Below the pieces are notes generated by a model, which worked only from the letters and a program-made list of their open reading frames with translations, was not told the DNA's origin and did not search any database. The position numbers and the translations under genes are program-made. Below are positions 59,688 through 64,000 of a stretch of DNA of 64,000 nucleotides, piece after piece; position 1 is the stretch's first letter, and every line of letters starts with the position of its first letter. The DNA is from Caldifarciminota bacterium (GTDB taxonomy: Bacteria; Hydrothermota; Hydrothermia; Hydrothermales; JAJRUZ01): assembly GCA_024277525.1 (NCBI GenBank), contig JAJRUZ010000042.1, positions 124,001 to 188,000 of the forward strand, read 5' to 3'.

Positions 59688-60555
59688 GTTCCGTCCCCTT
59701 TTTTATTATTTTAAGTATTTGGCTTATTAAATCAAAATAATTTTTTATTTCCTTCTTACTTCCTATATCATGCGGAATTACCACATATTTTATGCCGGTG
59801 AGCCTTGATAATTTCTCAGGTGCCTTTTTGTCATAGTAAACCGAACTTAAAATTAATTCAACATTTTTGTCTTTGATTTTTTGAACAAGTTTCTTTAAAT
59901 GACCAGGAGTAGGAGGAATCCCGGGTTTTGGTTCTATGTAATCCACTATCTTAAAACCGAATCTATTTGCCACATATTCATAAAGCTTATGATAACTTAC
60001 AAATTTTTTCCCCTCTAAAAACTTATATTTTTCTTTCCACATCTTTAAGCTGTCTTCTATTTCCTTTTTTAACTTTTCACCGTTTTGTAAATAAAATTTT
60101 GCGTTTTCAGGGTCGATCCTCGAAAATATCCTTGAAAGCGAGTCAACAATAACCTCTATATTAAGAGGGTCAAGATGATAATGGGGATTTCCGAAAGGAT
60201 GAATATCTCCCATTGCACGTGTTACTTTTCCTATCGGTTTTTCAAGAATACAAGGAGCAAACTCGGATAAATCAATGTTTCCTGAGGCACCCGGCATTAT
60301 CTTCGAATTTCCGCTTTTTTCAAGAAGATACGGCAAATATCCTATCTCCAGATCAAGACCATTATATAATAGAATGTCCGCTTTCCTGAGTTTTAATATC
60401 ATACTTGGCTTTATATAAACTTTATGTGGATCAGATCTTCCGTCAACAAGTGTATATACCTTTACCCTGTTTTTCCCGATTTCCTCTGCAATCCACCCTA
60501 TCCAGGGAAGTGTAGCTACAATTTTTAAAACTGAAAAAATTAAAATTAGTGCCAT
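59680..60555 (-). CDS. znuA: Metal (Zn/Mn) ABC transporter substrate-binding protein
   Basis: DIHPFGNPHYHLDPLN; FVSYHKLYEYVANRFGFKIVDYIEPKPGIPPTPGHLKKL. Confidence 0.9.
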   Translation of the reverse strand: MALILIFSVLKIVATLPWIGWIAEEIGKNRVKVYTLVDGRSDPHKVYIKPSMILKLRKADILLYNGLDLEIGYLPYLLEKSGNSKIMPGASGNIDLSEFAPCILEKPIGKVTRAMGDIHPFGNPHYHLDPLNIEVIVDSLSRIFSRIDPENAKFYLQNGEKLKKEIEDSLKMWKEKYKFLEGKKFVSYHKLYEYVANRFGFKIVDYIEPKPGIPPTPGHLKKLVQKIKDKNVELILSSVYYDKKAPEKLSRLTGIKYVVIPHDIGSKKEIKNYFDLISQILKIIKKGTEHD

Positions 60556-60568
60556 TTTTTACCTCCTT

Positions 60569-61474
60569 TTAAAATGGATGTGCTCCATGAGGTCCGATAC
60601 TGAAATTTGCTTCAAAAAATATTTTCTTTTCTCGAAATTTATAACTCAATCTGAATCTCGAAAATTCTGTCGGACTGTAATCTATCATGAAAGTATATTC
60701 GGGTTTTTCTTCTTTAATTAAATCTACCCTTAAACCGAGTCTCCAACCATAAGTAAATTTATATACAAAATCAAAATATCCGCCTCTGTGGTTTTTGTCT
60801 TTACCTTGATAATATCCACCTGTGAAAAGTAATCCCTTTGTTCGCTCTTCGCCGGGTTTTATTCTCTTTATAACCAGTTCAACTCCGGACCACTTCAGGG
60901 TATCTCTTTTTAAACAAAGAGAAGGCGATAGCCATAAAGTAATGAAAAAGGGAAGGTCATATGAGAGATGAGAGTAAAACAAGAAATAATCAAAATTACT
61001 TTCTTCTCCTTTTAAAATTTCAATTCCGGGTTCAAGAAAAATATTCATAGGCAAAATATAAGAGATACCGACACCTATGTCATTTATCCCTTCTGTTCCG
61101 TGTTCATGTTCCTCATTTTGTGAGAGCGGTAAAAACTCATAGATATGCGGAAGTTCAGGAAAATCCCAAGAATGAATATGTTGAGGATTTAGGCGGGTGA
61201 ATTTACTTTTAAATTTACCCAGGTTTATTTTAAAAGGTAAGGTGAGTGTGGTAATGTATGCTTCTTCAAGTTCAATGCCTTCTGCTGAAATAGGAAAAAC
61301 ACCGTAAAATAAAAAATAAGGATCCACAGGTCCCTTCATCACAAACTCAAAATGTAAATCACTCGCCTTATATGTACTGTCTATAATTTTTTCTCCTCTC
61401 AAATAAAGAATACCTCCGAACTCAGGGTTAAAATATGGTTGAATTAATTGTGCCATGATTATAAGTTTTATCAT
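60569..61474 (-). CDS. His-rich outer-membrane-like protein linked to metal uptake
   Basis: QHIHSWDFPELPHIYEF, NEEHEHGTEG, C-term FEANFSIGPHGAHPF; SD-linked to znuA. Confidence 0.6.
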   Translation of the reverse strand: MIKLIIMAQLIQPYFNPEFGGILYLRGEKIIDSTYKASDLHFEFVMKGPVDPYFLFYGVFPISAEGIELEEAYITTLTLPFKINLGKFKSKFTRLNPQHIHSWDFPELPHIYEFLPLSQNEEHEHGTEGINDIGVGISYILPMNIFLEPGIEILKGEESNFDYFLFYSHLSYDLPFFITLWLSPSLCLKRDTLKWSGVELVIKRIKPGEERTKGLLFTGGYYQGKDKNHRGGYFDFVYKFTYGWRLGLRVDLIKEEKPEYTFMIDYSPTEFSRFRLSYKFREKKIFFEANFSIGPHGAHPF

Positions 61475-61541
61475 TTTTCCACCTCCTTTTTAGTTTTTTA
61501 CTTTTGAATAAAGTTAAAAAGAAAGTCGGAAAGAGTTAAAT

Positions 61542-61820
61542 TTAGATATGAATATCGGGTGGTCCCCTTATTCTAAAATCTCGCTTTATTTTATTAAATT
61601 TCTTATCTTCCTTTTCAATTTTAAGAAATTCCTCAATAATTTCCGTTCTCGTAATTCCTTCATTTTGTTTTTCACATATGTTTATATTGCTTAATCCTAA
61701 TTTACATACTATACAACTTTTACTTTCTATTCCTATGTGGTTATGAATAAATAAGGAACCATTAAGTAAAAGTCCGATAAGTAATAATAAATAAAATATT
61801 TTTACTCTCTTATACTCCAT
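61542..61820 (-). CDS. Small membrane protein with HNH and CxxC motifs
   Basis: 92 aa from ATG 61820 (TAATG overlap with tldD): LLLNGSLFIHNHIGIESKSCIVCKLGLSNINIC. Confidence 0.6.
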   Translation of the reverse strand: MEYKRVKIFYLLLLIGLLLNGSLFIHNHIGIESKSCIVCKLGLSNINICEKQNEGITRTEIIEEFLKIEKEDKKFNKIKRDFRIRGPPDIHI

Positions 61821-63262
61821 TATTTGCTTCCTGAACCGAATTTTATCTTTCTGAATCTTGCAGGAGGAGAGGCATGTCCTACATGCATTGTCTGTCCCGG
61901 TTCCCCTTTCCCACAATTTAAAAGACCGTACAATTTTTGTTCTTTCCCTATTCCATCACATGCATTCCAGAATTCAGGAGTTATACCATAATAAAGCGGA
62001 TCCCTCACTATTTCGCCTGTCAATTTACCGTCTTTAATTCTGTAACCTATCTCGCATGCGAATTGGAAATTTAATCTTTTCTCATCTATACTCCAACTTT
62101 TATTAACATCAATTAAAAAACCATCTTTAATATCCGATATTAATTCTTCAAGATATCTATCTCCGGGTTCAAGATTTATGTTTGTCATTCTTACAATAGG
62201 AATTCGGTCCCAGTTAGAAGCTCTTGCAGCTCCTGAGGACTCCCTATTTATATGAACTGCTGTATCCCTTGAAGAAAGATAACCGGATAGTATTCCATTT
62301 TTAATTAAATAAATTTTTTTTGCTTTTGTTCCCTCATCATCAAAACCGAATGTTCCTAAACCACCTGGATAAGTGGCATCAGCAGTTATATTAACTATTT
62401 CTGATGCATATTTGAAATTATCCAGTTTATCAATAGTTGCAAAGCTTGTGCCTGCATAGGATGCTTCATAACCCAGAACTCTGTCAAGTTCTGTTGCATG
62501 CCCTACTGATTCGTGTATTTGGAGTATCATCTGCCCTGGCATTATCACAAGGTCAAACTCTCCTGCGGGTGCGGGTTTGCTCTCAATCAACTTATCCGCC
62601 TCTTCCTTTACCTTATCCGCATTCTTAATCCAGTCTTCTTTATCTATAACTTCAAATCCTCCCTGAAGGTAATTTCCTCCGTGACTTTCAGGATATGACC
62701 TTACTTGTAATAAACCGTCTTTAAATGTGTAAAGTGAATATCCTCCTCCGGAATGGTATATTTCCTGGAAGATTAAATGTCCCTCTGTTGAAGCAAAATG
62801 TTTTCTTTCTTTGAAAAAATTAAGAATTATGTTTCTTAAAACCCCGTATTTTGCTTTTTTGAGAACTTCATCAATTTCAAGCATAAATTTTATTTTTTCT
62901 TCAGAGGATATTTTAAAGGGGTCTTTCTCGACTTTACTTTTATATTCCCCCTTATGGGCTCCCTCTTTTTGCAATTTATATCCGAAAGGCGCATATTTTG
63001 AGGATGCTTCACTTAATTTTTTTGCCTTTTTAACTGTTTCAAAAATTTTATCTCTACTAAAATCATTTGAAGCAGCAAATCCCATTCCTCCGTTATGAAA
63101 AACTCTTATTCCGAATCCCGCATCTTCGGATTTTACAAATGCTTCGAGTCTTCCGTTTTTTAAAAGTAAGCTTTCTTCTTCTTTTTCAACAATTCGTATT
63201 TCTCCGTAATCAACTTTTAAAAGTTCAAAAGCATTTAAAGCATATTCAAGAAATTCTTTCAT
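61820..63262 (-). CDS. tldD: TldD/PmbA family metalloprotease
   Basis: HESVGHATELDRVLGYEASYAGTSFAT; TFGFDDEGTKA; ESSGAARA. Confidence 0.94.
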   Translation of the reverse strand: MKEFLEYALNAFELLKVDYGEIRIVEKEEESLLLKNGRLEAFVKSEDAGFGIRVFHNGGMGFAASNDFSRDKIFETVKKAKKLSEASSKYAPFGYKLQKEGAHKGEYKSKVEKDPFKISSEEKIKFMLEIDEVLKKAKYGVLRNIILNFFKERKHFASTEGHLIFQEIYHSGGGYSLYTFKDGLLQVRSYPESHGGNYLQGGFEVIDKEDWIKNADKVKEEADKLIESKPAPAGEFDLVIMPGQMILQIHESVGHATELDRVLGYEASYAGTSFATIDKLDNFKYASEIVNITADATYPGGLGTFGFDDEGTKAKKIYLIKNGILSGYLSSRDTAVHINRESSGAARASNWDRIPIVRMTNINLEPGDRYLEELISDIKDGFLIDVNKSWSIDEKRLNFQFACEIGYRIKDGKLTGEIVRDPLYYGITPEFWNACDGIGKEQKLYGLLNCGKGEPGQTMHVGHASPPARFRKIKFGSGSK

Positions 63263-63303
63263 AATTCAAAAAAGAGGGAGCCGTGGGATTTGAACCCTTA
63301 CAA

Positions 63304-63375
63304 TGGAGCGAGGGGGATTTGAACCCCCGACCTTCCCCGTGCGAGGGGGATGTTCTCCCACTGAACTACCGCCCC
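63304..63375 (-). tRNA. tRNA-Ala (anticodon CGC)
   Basis: GGGGCGG/TCGCTCC acceptor with G3-U70, anticodon loop CTCGCAC, T-loop TTCAAAT. Confidence 0.88.
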
Positions 63376-63397
63376 GTAAAAACCGGCTCCGCACATC

Positions 63398-63658
63398 TCA
63401 CCCGGCAGGTTTTAAATATTTTAAAACCTTACTCTTTATTCTTGCTCCTTTATTCTCATGTATCACTCCCCTTTTTACAGCCTTATCAACCACACTCTGT
63501 AATTCCCTGTAAATGTCCTCTTTTTCCTTAACATCCTTTGATTTTCTTATTTTTTTAATCAAATTCTTTATTTTTAATTTGTATATCCTGTTCCTTATTC
63601 TTCTTTTTTCATTTTGCCTTTCCCTTTTTAAAACCGAAAGTGATTTCTTTTTGCCCAT
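63398..63658 (-). CDS. rpsT: 30S ribosomal protein S20
   Basis: SVLKRERQNEKRRIRNRIYKLKIKNLIKKIRK..LQSVVDKAVKRGVIHENKGARIKSKVLKYL. Confidence 0.92.
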   Translation of the reverse strand: MGKKKSLSVLKRERQNEKRRIRNRIYKLKIKNLIKKIRKSKDVKEKEDIYRELQSVVDKAVKRGVIHENKGARIKSKVLKYLKPAG

Positions 63659-63747
63659 TTAAGATTTATTTTATTTAATTTCGGATTTGAACCGTTTTTT
63701 TTAAATTATTATTTTATTATATCAAATTTAAGGCTTAAAATTAAAAA

Positions 63748-64000
63748 ATGCAAATGTTTTTATTTTTTATAATCTCTTTTGAAAGTGTTATCTACGGAGG
63801 AGAAAGATGGAATTTTTCAAGAAGTGCAAGAATTTCAGGACTCGGAGAAGCCTCGGTATCTTTGAAAGACCCGGCAGGGATTGTATTTAATCCGGCAATT
63901 TCAATGCTCTTTGAAAAAAAATCCCTTGAATTAACTTTTTCTGATTATTTTGAAAATATCTTCAAATTCGGTTCATTGAACTTTATAACAGGTGACTCGC
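63748..64000 (+). CDS. PorV/PorQ-like protein (3' partial)
   Basis: Hand translation: MQMFLFFIISFESVIYGGERWNFSRSARISGLGEASVSLKDPAGIVFNPAISMLFEKK..., open to window end. Confidence 0.7.
   Translation, partial: MQMFLFFIISFESVIYGGERWNFSRSARISGLGEASVSLKDPAGIVFNPAISMLFEKKSLELTFSDYFENIFKFGSLNFITGDS

Noticed and set aside
63283-63531. Plus-strand 82-aa and 69-aa ORFs
   Set aside because: Read through the antisense of tRNA-Ala and rpsT; not protein coding.
1-64000. TAA reassigned to a sense codon (suggested by in-frame TAA at 28375 and 51758)
   Set aside because: TAA is the natural stop of many intact genes here (for example ftsE and tldD), so global recoding is not supported; local nonsense or sequence error is simpler.
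1-64000. CRISPR arrays, prophage, integrase or transposase genes
   Set aside because: No regularly spaced direct repeats and no ORF with recognisable Cas, integrase, transposase or phage structural motifs.

Overview
AT-rich bacterial chromosome segment, densely packed. By gene style it looks like a WOR-3/Hydrothermae-like or other FCB-adjacent lineage; this is inference from T9SS-like C-terminal sorting domains, PorV/PorQ-like proteins and short genes, and no 16S is present. Main contents: (i) a partial secreted FN3 protein at the left edge; (ii) a minus-strand unit tRNA-Ser > Trm112-like > gingipain-type C25 peptidase > small ORF > nuoIJKL with every junction overlapping; (iii) a GND-repeat protein and a frame-broken beta-propeller-like secreted gene; (iv) glycan genes (O-antigen ligase-like, three glycosyltransferases, DegT aminotransferase), a RecJ-like DHH protein, ispDF and cvpA; (v) ftsX, a degenerate EnvC-like factor, TPR/J-domain proteins, a LytR_C lipoprotein, rsfS, argS and ftsE; (vi) a metalloprotease, then an ExbB-ExbD-ExbD-TonB-TonB-dependent receptor-secreted protein-PorV-like-lipoprotein locus followed by large CTD-bearing secreted proteins; (vii) a PorV-TPR fusion and a class III nucleotidyl cyclase; (viii) a Zn/Mn ABC uptake unit with a His-rich beta-barrel-like protein, tldD, tRNA-Ala(CGC), rpsT and a partial PorV/PorQ-like gene. 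Observations most worth following up: tandem GTAGGAG hairpins with a compensatory stem change, a 12-copy GND repeat protein, a tRNA-Ala nested inside a second acceptor/T-arm pair, genes broken by homopolymer indels or single in-frame TAA codons, apparent leaderless promoters, and a putative pseudo-metalloprotease. No CRISPR array, prophage or transposase was found.
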